A stretch of DNA of 64,000 nucleotides from assembly GCF_005222485.1 (NCBI RefSeq), contig NZ_CP029078.1, forward strand, positions 4,213,501 through 4,277,500, read 5' to 3'. Both the position numbers and the translations under genes were made by a program. This DNA is from Streptomyces griseoviridis (GTDB lineage: Bacteria > Actinomycetota > Actinomycetes > Streptomycetales > Streptomycetaceae). Every line of letters starts with the position of its first letter. Positions within the stretch are counted from its first letter, which is position 1. The notes below the pieces were generated by a model, which saw only the letters and a program-made list of their open reading frames with translations, had not been told where the DNA came from and made no database searches. This document shows, in pieces, positions 26,092-35,699 of this stretch.

Positions 26092-26272
26092 CCCGAGCCT
26101 TGTCCCCGGTGCCGGGCGCCGGGAGCCTGGAGGGCCCGCCGAGGGCCGTGACGGCCGCCAGGGGCGCCGAGCGCGCCGGTGACGCCCCGGCCACCGTCCG
26201 GGCGGGCGACCGCGGGTCAAGGAACCGTTCCCGGCGCCGGGGCCGTCGTCCGCGCGCCGTACAGTTCGGGGC

Positions 26273-27004
26273 ATGACCGATCCGAGCGCCGCGTCCCGCC
26301 CCGTCCAAGCCGTGGTCCTGGCCGGCGGCCAGGGGTCGAGGCTGCGCCCCTACACCGACGACCGGCCCAAGCCGATGGTCGAGATCCCCGGCACGGGGAC
26401 GCCGATCATCGGCCATCAGCTGACCTGGCTCGCCGAAGAGGGCGTCACCGACGTCGTCATCAGCTGCGGCCACCTCGCCGACGTCCTCCAGAAGTGGCTG
26501 GCGGCGGCGGACCTCCCGGTGCGCGTCACGACCGTCGTCGAGGAGGAGCCCCTCGGGCGCGGTGGCGGCCTCAAGTACGCCGCCGCCCACCTCCCGCACC
26601 CCGAACTGCCCTGGTACGCCACCAACGGCGACATCTGGACCCGTTTCTCGCTGCGCGACATGGCGGACTTCCACGCCGAGCGGGACGCCGTCGCCACCCT
26701 CGCGCTGGCCCGCCCGCGGATCCCGTGGGGCGCCGTGCAGACGGACGGCTTCGGGCACATCACCGACTTCATCGAGGCGCCGCCGTCGACGTTCGAGATC
26801 AACGCCGGCGTCTACGTCTTCTCGCCCGCCTTCGCCGGGCTGCTGCCCGCCCGCGGCGACCACGAGCGCACGACGTTCCCGCATCTGGCCAGGCAGCGGC
26901 GGCTGGCCGGGTTCCCGCTCCCGCAGGGCGCCTACTGGCGGGCCATCGACACCGCGAAGGACCTCACCGAGGCGGCCAAGGAGCTTGCGGCACAGGGGCG
27001 TTGA
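26273..27004 (+). CDS. Sugar-phosphate nucleotidyltransferase family protein
   Basis: 243 residues. The N-terminal Rossmann-type nucleotide site AVVLAGGQGSRLRPYTDDRPKPM (residues 10-32) holds the GxGxRLxP-K-P signature. Further motifs are ATNGDIW (metal-binding Asp) and EINAGVYVFSP. These define the family that makes NDP-sugars such as GDP-mannose or dTDP-glucose. At 243 residues it lacks the C-terminal hexapeptide-repeat domain of GlmU or of longer mannose-1-phosphate guanylyltransferases. ATG 26273 has no ribosome site; TACAGT (26260-26265) ends exactly 7 bases upstream, pointing to leaderless transcription. The sugar substrate cannot be told from the sequence. Confidence 0.85.
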   Translation: MTDPSAASRPVQAVVLAGGQGSRLRPYTDDRPKPMVEIPGTGTPIIGHQLTWLAEEGVTDVVISCGHLADVLQKWLAAADLPVRVTTVVEEEPLGRGGGLKYAAAHLPHPELPWYATNGDIWTRFSLRDMADFHAERDAVATLALARPRIPWGAVQTDGFGHITDFIEAPPSTFEINAGVYVFSPAFAGLLPARGDHERTTFPHLARQRRLAGFPLPQGAYWRAIDTAKDLTEAAKELAAQGR

Positions 27005-27074
27005 ACGCCCTGTCCCGGTGATCCGCTCCCTCGCCCACCGGACTCCCGCTCGCCTGGAGCCCGTCGCACACCAG

Positions 27075-27105
27075 AAGGGTCCCGCGCCGTACGCGCGGGA
27101 CCCTT
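27075..27105. terminator. Bidirectional hairpin terminator
   Basis: A perfect 13-bp stem (27075-27087 with 27093-27105) and a 5-base loop lie between the convergent nucleotidyltransferase and DoxX-type genes. Confidence 0.85.
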
Positions 27106-27163
27106 GTCGTGGGCGGTGGTGTTCAGCCGGTGGGCCTGCCCAGAATGCCGCCCACCGGCTGCG

Positions 27164-28849
27164 TCACCCCAACAGGCCGCCCACCAGGCCGGGTTGGCCG
27201 GTCGAGGAGGAGCCGGTGCCGGCGTCGCCGCTGCCGCCGGTCGAGCTGGTGGAACCGGTGGAGCCGCCCGACGTCGGACCCGAGCTGGTGCTCGGGGCGC
27301 CGCCGCCCGCGGGGGACGACTGCTGCGGCGGGGCCTGCCCGGCCGACGTCGCGCCCTGCGTCTGGCTGGGGCGGCCGCCGCCGGTCGTGGCGTCACGGGC
27401 GGCGCCCGGGGTGGCCGCGGCGCCGGACGGCGTGGAACCGGCCGACGTGGCGCCCTGGCTGGGCGTCGAGACGGCGGACGGCGCCGTCCGCTCCGGCGTG
27501 CCGGGCTCCTCGGGGAGCGGCGAGCCGGGCATCTGGTTGCGGGGCGTCTCCCCGGGACCGGGGACGACGATCCGGTCGGCGTCCCGGACGGCGCCGCCGA
27601 GCAGCGAGCCGAGCAGCAGGGTGATCCCGACGACGATCGCGGTGACCAGCGCGCCGCGCCGCAGCACGAAGCTGCGCAGGTCCCAGATGTCGGCGCGGGG
27701 CCCGAGCCGCCGCCAGGCGCTGCCCGCGAGCCTGCCGTCCACCGAGTAGACGGGGGCACCGGCGATGATCAGCGGCGACCAGGCGGCGAGGTAGATGATG
27801 TCGGGCGCGTCGTAGGCGGGGACCGTCTTCCAGCTGACGGTGACGATGAGTGCCGTCGACAGCAGCACACCGCCCGCCGCCGCCACCCGCTGCCAGCAGC
27901 CGAGCACCGTGAGGACGCCGACGAGGACCTGCGCGAAGGCGATGACGAGCCCGGAGCCGACGGGGTGGTGCAGGGCGAACTGGCGCAGCGGCTCGGCGAC
28001 TTCCCACGGGTGCAGGGTGTTGAGCCACTTCATCATCGAGCCGCGCTTGCCGCCGTCGAAGTAGACGGGGTCGCACAGCTTGCCCATGCCGGCGTAGATG
28101 GAGATGAAGCCGAGGAAGATGCGCAGCGGCAGCAGCACCACGCCCAGGTTCATCCGGCGGCCGGGGTAGTAGGCGTGCCGGGCCGGGTCGTCGCCGTAGC
28201 GGCGGGAGCGCCTGCCCCCGGTCGCCGCCGGGGCGTCCTGGTCGTCGTCCTCCGTGAACCGCGGCTCCCCGTAAGGGGGTTGTTCGTCGTAGGCGCTGCC
28301 GACGGTGCGCATGGGGGGCAGCAGGCGGCCACCGCCCGCGCTCTCGCCCGAGGTGCGCTGGGGGCCGACGACGGGGTTCTCGACGGTCTGGTCGAGCTGC
28401 TCGTAGACGTCGTCGTAGCCTCCCCCCAGCCCCTGCTGCCCGACGCGCGGGATGACCTGGGTGGCGCCGGCGTCACCCGACCGCTCGTCGGGGTGCCGGA
28501 CGCTGCCGCCCCGCACGGCCTGCAGGAGGCGGTGGGCGCCGGTGTCGTCCGGGGCGGACTTGCCGCTCCAGACGACCGGACGGCGGCGGGCGCCGGCGGG
28601 CGCGGCGCCTCTGTTCGCCGGGCCGGCGGCGCCCCGGGCGATGTCGTCGGCGCCGGTCAGGGTCCGCGCGGTCCGCGAGGTCGGGGGGCGCCGCGCCGAC
28701 GCGCCCAACTGCACGCGGAAGCTCGCGTGATTGACGATGACCTGCGCCGGATCGCTCGGCACCTTCACCATGCTCAGCGCGGGAGCGTCGTCGAATCCCG
28801 ACGAGCGGTCCCCCGTGGGTGTGCGGGGTGTTCTGGTGTCCACACTCAT
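27164..28849 (-). CDS. DoxX-type membrane protein with long disordered termini
   Basis: 561 residues. The N-terminal ~235 residues are polar and low complexity. The central ~240-410 region holds four or five membrane helices with the DoxX-like start NLGVVLLPLRIFLGFISIYAGMGKL (first helix about 238-260) and FAQVLVGVLTVLGCWQRV. An additional helix lies at ~405-425, and the last ~130 residues are Ser/Thr/Gly/Pro-rich. DoxX-family proteins are linked to quinone or thiol redox chemistry at the membrane, but the substrate here is unknown. It lies upstream of rlmB on the same strand without a recognisable redox partner gene. Confidence 0.8.
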   Translation of the reverse strand: MSVDTRTPRTPTGDRSSGFDDAPALSMVKVPSDPAQVIVNHASFRVQLGASARRPPTSRTARTLTGADDIARGAAGPANRGAAPAGARRRPVVWSGKSAPDDTGAHRLLQAVRGGSVRHPDERSGDAGATQVIPRVGQQGLGGGYDDVYEQLDQTVENPVVGPQRTSGESAGGGRLLPPMRTVGSAYDEQPPYGEPRFTEDDDQDAPAATGGRRSRRYGDDPARHAYYPGRRMNLGVVLLPLRIFLGFISIYAGMGKLCDPVYFDGGKRGSMMKWLNTLHPWEVAEPLRQFALHHPVGSGLVIAFAQVLVGVLTVLGCWQRVAAAGGVLLSTALIVTVSWKTVPAYDAPDIIYLAAWSPLIIAGAPVYSVDGRLAGSAWRRLGPRADIWDLRSFVLRRGALVTAIVVGITLLLGSLLGGAVRDADRIVVPGPGETPRNQMPGSPLPEEPGTPERTAPSAVSTPSQGATSAGSTPSGAAATPGAARDATTGGGRPSQTQGATSAGQAPPQQSSPAGGGAPSTSSGPTSGGSTGSTSSTGGSGDAGTGSSSTGQPGLVGGLLG

Positions 28850-28966
28850 CTAACCGAGTGACGTCTCTTTAGGACACTGCTTTGACCCGCCGGAAGTGTC
28901 CGGACCCCGTCAAGCTCGGCCGGGACGCCGGGATTGACCCGCCCGGGTGAGGGCGGGCACATCTGT

Positions 28967-29905
28967 TCAGCCGCGTCGGCGTGCCGCCTCGTACAGCACG
29001 ATGCCCGCCGCCACCCCGGCGTTGAGCGACTCGGCGCCGCCCGGCATGGGGATCCGCACCCGGTGGTCGCAGGTCTCCCCGACCAGCCGGGACAGGCCCT
29101 TGCCCTCGCTGCCGACGACGATGACGACCGGGCCGTGCAGCGCCGCGAGGTCGCCGACCTCGGCCTCTCCGTCGGCGGCGAGGCCGACGACCGTGATGCC
29201 GGCCTTCTTGTACGCCTCCAGGGCCCGCGTCAGGTTGGTGGCACGGGCGACCGGGGTACGGGCCGCGGTGCCGGCCGACGTCTTCCAGGCACCGGCGGTC
29301 ATGCCGGCCGCGCGCCGCTCGGGCACGACGACACCGTGGCCGCCGAACGCGGAGACGGACCGGACGACCGCGCCGAGGTTGCGCGGGTCGGTGACGCCGT
29401 CGAGGGCGACGATCAGCGGGTCCTCACCGGCGTCGTACGCGGCGCTCGCGAGGTCCTCGGGGTGCGCGTACTCGTACGGCGGGACCTGGAGGACCAGGCC
29501 CTGGTGGTTGAGGTTGTTGGTCATGCGGTCCAGCTCGGGGCGCGGCGCCTCCATGAGGTGGATGCCGCCGCGCTCGGCCGCGAGCTGGAGCGCCTCGCGC
29601 ACCCGCTCGTCGTTGTCGATGAACTGCTGGACGTAGAGCGTGGAGGCGGGCACACCGCCGCGCAGCGCCTCGACGACGGGGTTGCGGCCGACGACCATCT
29701 CGGAGGTGCCCTTGCCGCCGCGGCGCGGCGTGGGCCGGCGCACGGCCTGCCTGGCCTGGGCGTTGGCGACGCGGTTCTTCTTGTGTCCCTTGCGCATGTC
29801 GGCGGGCGGGGTGGGGCCCTTGCCTTCGAGGCCCCGGCGCCGCTGGCCGCCACTGCCGACCTGCGCGCCCTTCTTGCCGGACATGCGGCGGTTGTTAGCG
29901 GCCAT
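28967..29905 (-). CDS. rlmB: 23S rRNA (guanosine-2'-O)-methyltransferase, SpoU/TrmH class
   Basis: 312 residues. A basic Gly/Arg-rich N-terminal extension (1-70) is typical of actinobacterial members. It is followed by the substrate-binding domain [12 protein letters not shown] and the knotted SpoU methyltransferase domain. Motif 1 is [15 protein letters not shown], motif 2 [15 protein letters not shown] and motif 3 [23 protein letters not shown]. The enzyme methylates a conserved guanosine of 23S rRNA using S-adenosylmethionine. Gene order ispD-ispF-cysS-rlmB is the standard actinobacterial arrangement. Confidence 0.93.
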   Translation of the reverse strand: MAANNRRMSGKKGAQVGSGGQRRRGLEGKGPTPPADMRKGHKKNRVANAQARQAVRRPTPRRGGKGTSEMVVGRNPVVEALRGGVPASTLYVQQFIDNDERVREALQLAAERGGIHLMEAPRPELDRMTNNLNHQGLVLQVPPYEYAHPEDLASAAYDAGEDPLIVALDGVTDPRNLGAVVRSVSAFGGHGVVVPERRAAGMTAGAWKTSAGTAARTPVARATNLTRALEAYKKAGITVVGLAADGEAEVGDLAALHGPVVIVVGSEGKGLSRLVGETCDHRVRIPMPGGAESLNAGVAAGIVLYEAARRRG

Positions 29906-29950
29906 GACCTACCTGTCTGTGGGAGACGTGCGTGTGTACGTATATGCAGT

Positions 29951-29976
29951 GTGCCGCCCGGGGGGCCGGGCGGCAC
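29951..29976 (-). terminator. Hairpin after cysS
   Basis: A perfect 11-bp stem (29951-29961 with 29966-29976) and a G4 loop lie in the 90-bp gap between cysS and rlmB. It may partly terminate cysS transcription before rlmB. Confidence 0.6.
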
Positions 29977-29995
29977 AGTCGATCAAGGACGGGAC

Positions 29996-31399
29996 CTACC
30001 GGGGGCCGAGGCTCCAGCGGGGTCCCTGTGGTCCGTCCTCGATGCTGAGGCCGGACTGGTTGAGCTGGTCGCGGATGGCGTCGGCGGTGGCCCAGTCCTT
30101 GCGGGTGCGGGCCGCCTCGCGCTGGTCGAGGACGAGCCGGACGAGGCTGTCGACGACGCCGTGCAGGTCCTCGCCGCGCTCGGCGCTCTCGCCCGCCCAG
30201 TGCGGGTCGAGGGGGTCGAGGCCGAGGACGCCGAGCATCGCCCGGACCTCGGCGAGGCGGGCGACGGCGGCTTCCTTGTCGTCGGCGGCGAGTGCGCTGT
30301 TGCCCTGCCTGACGGTGGTGTGGACGACGGCGAGGGCCTGCGGCACCCCGAGGTCGTCGTCCATCGCCTCGGCGAACGCGGGCGGCACCTCGGCGGCCGG
30401 TTCGACGGCGCTGCCGGTCTTCTCGATGACGCGCTGCACGAAGCCCTCGATCCGCGCGAACGCCGACTCGGCCTCGCGCAGCGACTCCTCGCTGTACTCG
30501 ATCATCGAGCGGTAGTGCGGGGTGCCGAGGTAGTAGCGCAGCACGATGGGGCGCCACTTCTTGACCATCTCGGAGACCAGCACGCTGTTGCCCAGCGACT
30601 TGGACATCTTGTCGCCCGCCATGGTGACCCAGGCGTTGTGCACCCAGTACCGGGCGAACTCGTCGCCGAAGGCCTTGGCCTGGGCGATCTCGTTCTCGTG
30701 GTGCGGGAAGATCAGGTCGAGGCCGCCGCCGTGGATGTCGAAGGCGGACCCCAGGTACTTGTGGGCCATCGCCGAGCACTCCAGGTGCCAGCCGGGCCGG
30801 CCGGGACCCCACGGGGTGGACCAGGTGGGCTCGCCGGGTTTCGCGGACTTCCACATCGCGAAGTCGCGCTCGTCGCGCTTGCCGGTCTCGCCGTCGCCCG
30901 CGGGCTGGCGCAAATTGTCCAGCTCCTGCCGGGAGAGCTGGAGGTAGCCGGGGAAGGAGCGCACGTCGAAGTAGACGTTGCCGTCGGCCTCGTACGCGTG
31001 ACCGCGTTCGATGAGGCCCTGCATCATCTCGACCATCTCGGTGACGTGCCCGGTGGCGCGCGGTTCGTAGGTGGGCGGCAGACAACCGAGGGCGGTGTAG
31101 CCGTCGTTGAAGGCGCGCTCGTTGGCGTAGCCGATGGACCACCACGGGCGGCCCTGCTCGGCCGCCTTCGCGATGATCTTGTCGTCGATGTCCGTGACGT
31201 TGCGGATGAACGTGACGTCGTAGCCGCGGTGGGCGAACCAGCGGCGCATGATGTCGAAGTTCAGCCCCGAACGGATGTGCCCGATGTGGGGTGCCGCCTG
31301 CACGGTGGCACCGCACAGGTAGATCGAGACACAGCCCGCGGTGAGCGGGACGAAGTCACGGATCTGCCGGGCGTCGGTGTCGTACAGGCGAATGGTCAC
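29996..31399 (-). CDS. cysS: Cysteinyl-tRNA synthetase
   Basis: 467 residues from GTG 31399. Class I signatures are present: PHIGH (37-41) and [10 protein letters not shown] (about 263-272). So are the zinc ligands of this synthetase: Cys in IYLCGATVQ, Cys and His in WHLECSAMA, and FPHHENE. The C-terminal DALR-type helical domain ends [16 protein letters not shown]. It charges tRNA-Cys in the cytoplasm and is essential. Length is normal. It is transcribed with ispD and ispF. Confidence 0.96.
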   Translation of the reverse strand: MTIRLYDTDARQIRDFVPLTAGCVSIYLCGATVQAAPHIGHIRSGLNFDIMRRWFAHRGYDVTFIRNVTDIDDKIIAKAAEQGRPWWSIGYANERAFNDGYTALGCLPPTYEPRATGHVTEMVEMMQGLIERGHAYEADGNVYFDVRSFPGYLQLSRQELDNLRQPAGDGETGKRDERDFAMWKSAKPGEPTWSTPWGPGRPGWHLECSAMAHKYLGSAFDIHGGGLDLIFPHHENEIAQAKAFGDEFARYWVHNAWVTMAGDKMSKSLGNSVLVSEMVKKWRPIVLRYYLGTPHYRSMIEYSEESLREAESAFARIEGFVQRVIEKTGSAVEPAAEVPPAFAEAMDDDLGVPQALAVVHTTVRQGNSALAADDKEAAVARLAEVRAMLGVLGLDPLDPHWAGESAERGEDLHGVVDSLVRLVLDQREAARTRKDWATADAIRDQLNQSGLSIEDGPQGPRWSLGPR

Positions 31400-31472
31400 C
31401 CCACCAGGGTAGTGGGCGCGGGGCAGTGGATCGCACCGGACTTATGACTTCGCGACCGACTTGGGACGTCTG

Positions 31473-31985
31473 TCAGCCCGTGTGCGCCACCAGAGCCGTC
31501 GCCACCGCCATCAACCCCTCGCCGCGGCCGGGGAACCCGAGCCCGTCGGTGGTCGCCCCCGACACCGACACCGGCGCGCCGGCCGCCGCCGAGAGGATCT
31601 TCTCCGCCTCTTCGCGGCGCCTGCCGACCTTCGGCCGGTCCCCGACGACCTGGACGGCGACGTTGCCGATGACGAAACCGGCCTCCCGGACGATCCGCGC
31701 GGCCTCCGCGAGCAGGACGGTCCCCGCGGCGCCCGACCACTCGGGGCGCCCGGTGCCGAAGTGCCTGCCGAGGTCGCCGAGGCCGGCCGCGGAGAACAGC
31801 GCGTTGCACGCGGCGTGCGCGACGACGTCGGCGTCGGAGTGCCCGGCGAGACCGGTCCCCTCGCCCTCCCACCTCAGGCCCGCGCACCACAGCTCGCGGC
31901 CCTCCTCGAAGGCGTGGATGTCGGTGCCGATGCCGACCCGGGGCAGCACCGGGAACGGGACGCGGCCCGGCTGCTCAGAAGCCAT
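31473..31985 (-). CDS. ispF: 2-C-methyl-D-erythritol 2,4-cyclodiphosphate synthase
   Basis: 170 residues. The N-terminal metal-binding motif is [14 protein letters not shown] (Asp and His), followed by [13 protein letters not shown] with the second zinc His. [16 protein letters not shown] closes the active site at the C-terminus. It is step five of the MEP isoprenoid pathway, cyclising CDP-ME 2-phosphate. The start overlaps the ispD 3' end by 11 bases, so the two enzymes are translationally coupled. A small extension ([15 protein letters not shown]) precedes the usual start of the family. Confidence 0.96.
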   Translation of the reverse strand: MASEQPGRVPFPVLPRVGIGTDIHAFEEGRELWCAGLRWEGEGTGLAGHSDADVVAHAACNALFSAAGLGDLGRHFGTGRPEWSGAAGTVLLAEAARIVREAGFVIGNVAVQVVGDRPKVGRRREEAEKILSAAAGAPVSVSGATTDGLGFPGRGEGLMAVATALVAHTG

Positions 31986-32727
31986 CGTTGAGCCTCCTGC
32001 GGGCCAGGACCGCCTCGGCGAGCACCAGGTCGAGCGGCCTGGTGACCTTGAACGCCTCCTCGTGACCGGGCACGACGACGACGCCGAGGCCGAGCTTCTC
32101 GACCATCCCGGCGTCGTCGGTGACCTCGTCGGTGACCGTCCTGTGCGCCCTGACCAGGGTCTCCCGGTCGAAGCCCTGCGGGGTCTGGACGGCGCGCAGC
32201 CTGGCCCGCACGGGGGTGGCGACGACCGGCTCGGGCGCCCCGGGCACGGCCGCGGGCTCGACCTCCTTGACGGTGTCGGCGAGCGGCAGCGCGGGCACCA
32301 CGGCCGGGGCGCCGTCGCGGACCGCCTCGATCACCGCGTCCACGGTGTCGACCGGGACCAGCGGGCGGGCCGCGTCGTGCACCAGCACGATGTCGTGGCC
32401 GTCCGGCAGCGCGTCGAGGCCGAGCTTCACGGACTCCTGGCGGCTCTCACCGCCGGGCACCACGAGGAAGTCGGTGCGCTCGGGCAGCGCGTGCGCGTCG
32501 AGCAGCGACCTGACCTCGGCGGCGCCGTCCGGCGGGGCCACGACGACGACCAGGGAGACGGCGCGGGAGGCGGCGAGCGCGCGCACGGCGTGGATCAGCA
32601 TCGGGGTGCCGCCCAGCGCGCGGAGCGCTTTGGGGGCGCCTGGACCGAGGCGTACCCCGCGTCCTGCGGCCGGGATCACGGCCGCCGCGCGGGTTCCCGC
32701 GGGCGAAGGGAGCGAATCGTCAGACAT
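31975..32727 (-). CDS. ispD: 2-C-methyl-D-erythritol 4-phosphate cytidylyltransferase
   Basis: 250 residues. The nucleotide-binding loop is [20 protein letters not shown] (about 15-34). [21 protein letters not shown] and the C-terminal [16 protein letters not shown] are the family hallmarks. It makes CDP-ME from MEP in isoprenoid biosynthesis. It is the first gene of the ispD-ispF-cysS-rlmB run and lies downstream of carD after a 406-bp gap. Confidence 0.95.
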   Translation of the reverse strand: MSDDSLPSPAGTRAAAVIPAAGRGVRLGPGAPKALRALGGTPMLIHAVRALAASRAVSLVVVVAPPDGAAEVRSLLDAHALPERTDFLVVPGGESRQESVKLGLDALPDGHDIVLVHDAARPLVPVDTVDAVIEAVRDGAPAVVPALPLADTVKEVEPAAVPGAPEPVVATPVRARLRAVQTPQGFDRETLVRAHRTVTDEVTDDAGMVEKLGLGVVVVPGHEEAFKVTRPLDLVLAEAVLARRRLNDGF

Positions 32728-33133
32728 CGGTTCCTGTCAGGTTTGTGTGCCGGTCCGGCGTGGGTATGGCCTGGGAAGTGCCGGGCACGACGCCTTGACC
32801 GGACCCTTCCGTGACCCCGGTCGAGCCTGCTGCCCGGGCCCGGCACGCCCAGTATCGGGGGCTTCCCCGACGTAATCCGCGCAACGGCCGTGAGGCGTAC
32901 GGGGCACCGTGCGGCCCGTGCGGGCCGGGCGCGCCGTAACGGGGTCCAAGGGCGTACGGGCTATCGGGGTCCTGGGGCGTACGGGCAGGGTCTGCCGGGG
33001 TCCGCTTCCGGGTACGAACATGCCGCAGCGCCCGGCGACAGCAGAGATGTCATCGGGCACCGCGGCATTTCGGTGTGCTTCGTGCTTCGGTGTACTGAGT
33101 GCCGAGGCGGGCGGGCTGCCTGCCGTCATGCGT
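32728..33133. other. carD-ispD intergenic region
   Basis: About 400 bp with no convincing gene. The sequence GGCGTACGGG recurs three times (near 32896, 32951 and 32976) with spacings of 25-55 bp. Small stem-forming GC-rich stretches occur but none is a clean terminator. It should contain the end of the carD transcript and the ispD promoter, but I cannot place either precisely. Confidence 0.4.
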
Positions 33134-33616
33134 TCAGGACGCGAGAACCTCGTCGAGCAGGGCCTCGGCCTTGTCCTCGTTCGTGTTCTCCGCGAGGGCG
33201 AGTTCGCTCACCAGAATCTGACGCGCCTTGGCGAGCATGCGCTTCTCGCCGGCGGACAGTCCGCGCTCGCGCTCACGACGCCACAGGTCACGCACGACTT
33301 CCGCGACCTTGATGACATCGCCGGAGGCGAGCTTCTCCAGATTTGCCTTGTAGCGACGGGACCAGTTCGTGGGCTCCTCGGCGTACGGCGCGCGCAGCAC
33401 CTCGAAGACTCGGTCCAGCCCGTCCTGACCGACCACATCACGCACGCCGACGAACTCCGCATTGTCCGCTGGCACACGTACCGTCAGGTCGCCCTGGGCG
33501 ACCTTCAGCACCAAGTAGGTCTTGTCCACGCCTTTGATCTGGCGAGTTTCGATAGCCTCGATCAGCGCGGCCCCGTGATGGGGATAGACCACGGTGTCGC
33601 CAACCTTGAACGTCAT
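33134..33616 (-). CDS. carD: CarD-family RNA polymerase-binding regulator
   Basis: 160 residues. The N-terminal Tudor-like RNA polymerase-interaction domain starts [20 protein letters not shown]. The helical C-terminal DNA-binding domain contains [21 protein letters not shown] and a conserved Trp in [10 protein letters not shown]. CarD stabilises the open complex at housekeeping promoters, including those for rRNA, and is essential in many actinobacteria. AAGGGG lies upstream of ATG 33616, and a TACCCT -10-like element (complement of 33645-33650) is a plausible promoter. Length is typical. Confidence 0.95.
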   Translation of the reverse strand: MTFKVGDTVVYPHHGAALIEAIETRQIKGVDKTYLVLKVAQGDLTVRVPADNAEFVGVRDVVGQDGLDRVFEVLRAPYAEEPTNWSRRYKANLEKLASGDVIKVAEVVRDLWRRERERGLSAGEKRMLAKARQILVSELALAENTNEDKAEALLDEVLAS

Positions 33617-34237
33617 GTGACAGGTACCCCTTCCGTGGCTATCCAGGGTAACACGGAAACTGCGGGTTCTGAATGGCGTTTTCGCAGGTCAGGGCATATC
33701 TCGGGGCTTGACAACAGCAACAGGAACGTGCTGCGCGGGCCGACCGGAAGAAGGTATTCGCAGGTCGGAGCCGCTGTCCGGGGGAGGTGAAACCCGTACG
33801 TTACACACATCCGGAGCCCCTCCGGAGGGGCCGAACGTCCCCATATGTCTGGTTGCAGGCGTGCGACTTCCGCTACTCCGTTCGATGCACGGCAGGCGGG
33901 TACGAGCCGTTTCCGGAATTGATCACACGCGCCACACCGATCCGCGTGTGATCAATTTCCGCTCCCCGCCGGATTCCCCGGATTCCGTTCCCGAGGATTT
34001 TCCGCGCACCTCCATACGTATGCCGAACCTATGAAGGACCTATGTCCGCCGCGGTTATGTGAATGCCCGACGAGCACCCCGGCCGGGCGTCCGCGCCCCT
34101 CCTCGGGACGAACCGACGCCCCCAGGGGGAGGGTCGGGTGCGGCGGCGCGCGAACGGCTCGGTAACCTGAAGCCGCTGACACACACTTAGGGCGGCTTTA
34201 TACGTCGCCACGTTCGAGTCAAGGAGTTGCCGCCGCC
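33617..34237. other. Divergent carD / lipoprotein intergenic region
   Basis: 620 bp without a supported gene; short open frames here lack codon bias and ribosome sites. Leftward it contains the probable carD promoter (-10 at 33645-33650). Rightward TAACCT at 34163-34168 could be the -10 for the lipoprotein gene. It also holds a 16-bp self-complementary sequence (33816-33831) and a 15-bp hairpin listed separately. The size and structure would allow a small RNA. Confidence 0.45.
33917..33957. repeat. 15-bp inverted repeat in the carD intergenic region
   Basis: AATTGATCACACGCG (33917-33931) is perfectly repeated in reverse complement at 33943-33957 around an 11-base loop. The AT-rich outer ends make it look like a terminator or operator, but no gene ends next to it on either strand. 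Confidence 0.7.
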
Positions 34238-34936
34238 GTGAGCAGCAGCCTTCGACGCGGCGCCCCCGCCGCCGCCGTCATCGCGTTCTCGATCGCCTCG
34301 CTCGCCTCGTGCGCGGCCGGCAACAACGCCCAGACACTGGAGGTCAAGCCGGACAACGCGGCCACCGGCGTCGGCGTCATCAAGATCCAGAACGCCATCG
34401 TCATCACCCAGCCCGACCTCAAGTCGACCGGGCCCGCTGCGATCTCGGCGACCCTCTTCAACGAAGGCCGCACCGCCCAGACCCTGGACTCGGTCACGCT
34501 GCCGGGCACCGGCAAGAGCGCGCAGCTCAAGCCCGCCAAGGGCAACGGCAAGCTGACCATCCCGGCCGGCGGCTCCGTCGTCATCGGCGGCAAGGGCAAC
34601 GCGTCCGCGGTCGTGTCCTCCAGCCGTGAGGCCCTCCAGGACGGCAACGCCCAGAAGGTCACCTTCACCTTCAGCAAGACCGGCGCGGTGAGCCTGCGGG
34701 CCTTCGTGGTCCCGGCCGCGAGCTACTTCTCGACGTGGGGTCCGACGTCGGTCCCGGCCGCCCCCGGCACCACGCCGAGCGGATCGGCGTCGCCTTCGGC
34801 CCCGGACGCGTCGGCGTCGTCGTCAGCGTCGTCGGCATCGTCGTCGGAGAGTGCCGACCCGAGCGCGGGCACCGGCGCCACGGGCGCCCCCTCGGGCGAG
34901 GCGTCCGCGTCGGACTCGGCCGCGGCCGGGCACTGA
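34238..34936 (+). CDS. DUF461-type lipoprotein
   Basis: 232 residues from GTG 34238 behind AAGGAG. The lipobox ASLASC (Cys about 25) marks a lipoprotein. The mature domain (30-165) starts GVGVIKIQNAIVITQP and contains strand-rich segments such as ATLFNEGRTAQTLDSVTLPG. This resembles PCu(A)C/DUF461 copper-chaperone-like lipoproteins, although no Met/His copper motif is obvious. A 65-residue Ser/Ala/Gly-rich tail follows. It is divergent from carD and convergent with phoP; this neighbourhood is conserved in Streptomyces. Confidence 0.75.
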   Translation: MSSSLRRGAPAAAVIAFSIASLASCAAGNNAQTLEVKPDNAATGVGVIKIQNAIVITQPDLKSTGPAAISATLFNEGRTAQTLDSVTLPGTGKSAQLKPAKGNGKLTIPAGGSVVIGGKGNASAVVSSSREALQDGNAQKVTFTFSKTGAVSLRAFVVPAASYFSTWGPTSVPAAPGTTPSGSASPSAPDASASSSASSASSSESADPSAGTGATGAPSGEASASDSAAAGH

Positions 34937-34951
34937 CCGTCGCGCACCCGT

Positions 34952-34996
34952 ACGCCGAAGGGCGGGCCCCCGCGAGGGAGGCCCGCCCTTCGGCGT
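34952..34996. terminator. Bidirectional hairpin terminator
   Basis: A perfect 16-bp stem (34952-34967 with 34981-34996) and a 13-base loop lie between the convergent lipoprotein and phoP genes. Confidence 0.85.
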
Positions 34997-35018
34997 GTGC
35001 GGGGCGCGGCCCGGCGGC

Positions 35019-35699
35019 CTACGGCTCGAACTTGTAGCCGAGACCGCGGACCGTCACCAGGTAGCGGGGAGCGCCCGGGTCCGGCTCGATCTTGGCGCGC
35101 AGGCGCTTGACGTGGACGTCGAGGGTCTTGGTGTCCCCGACGTAGTCGGCGCCCCAGACCCGGTCGATGAGCTGCATGCGGGTCAGCACCCGGCCCGCGT
35201 TGCGCAGCAGCATCTCCAGCAGGTCGAACTCCTTCAGCGGGAGGTCGACCTTGGAGCCGGAGACGGTCACCACGTGCCGGTCGACGTCCATCCGGACCGG
35301 GCCCGCCTCCAGGGCGGCCGGGGTGACCTCCTCGGGCTCGCCGCGGCGGCGCAGGACGGCGCGGATGCGGGCGACCAGCTCGCGCGAGGAGAACGGCTTG
35401 GTGACGTAGTCGTCGGCCCCTATCTCCAGGCCGACCACCTTGTCGATCTCGCTGTCCTTGGCGGTGACCATGATCACCGGGACGTTGGAACGGCCGCGCA
35501 GCTGACGGCAGACCTCGGTGCCCGGCAGGCCGGGCAGCATCAGGTCGAGCAGGACGAGGTCGGCGCCGTTGCGCTCGAACTCGTCGAGTCCGTCGGGTCC
35601 GGTGGACGCGACGGCGACCTCGAAGCCCTCTTTGCGGAGCATGTAGGACAGGGCGTCGGAGAAGGACTCCTCGTCCTCGACGACGAGCACTCGGGTCAC
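35019..35699 (-). CDS. phoP: PhoP response regulator
   Basis: 226 residues from GTG 35699, overlapping the phoR stop (GTGA). The receiver domain has the acidic pair VVEDEE, phospho-acceptor Asp in LVLLDLMLPG, and Lys in DYVTKPFSSREL. An OmpR/PhoB-type winged helix follows, with FDLLEMLLRNAGRVLTR and TLDVHVKRLRAKIE. It is the master regulator of phosphate starvation in Streptomyces and also affects antibiotic and nitrogen genes. It binds PHO boxes such as the one upstream of phoR and phoU in this window. Confidence 0.96.
   Translation of the reverse strand: MTRVLVVEDEESFSDALSYMLRKEGFEVAVASTGPDGLDEFERNGADLVLLDLMLPGLPGTEVCRQLRGRSNVPVIMVTAKDSEIDKVVGLEIGADDYVTKPFSSRELVARIRAVLRRRGEPEEVTPAALEAGPVRMDVDRHVVTVSGSKVDLPLKEFDLLEMLLRNAGRVLTRMQLIDRVWGADYVGDTKTLDVHVKRLRAKIEPDPGAPRYLVTVRGLGYKFEP

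Noticed and set aside
26273..31399. A natural-product biosynthetic cluster around the nucleotidyltransferase and DoxX genes
   Set aside because: Neighbours are housekeeping genes in the standard Streptomyces order; no polyketide, peptide or terpene enzymes occur in the window.
33708..34182. Short open frames in the carD upstream gap (about 76-108 codons)
   Set aside because: No ribosome site, no GC3 bias, no domain; treated as non-coding.
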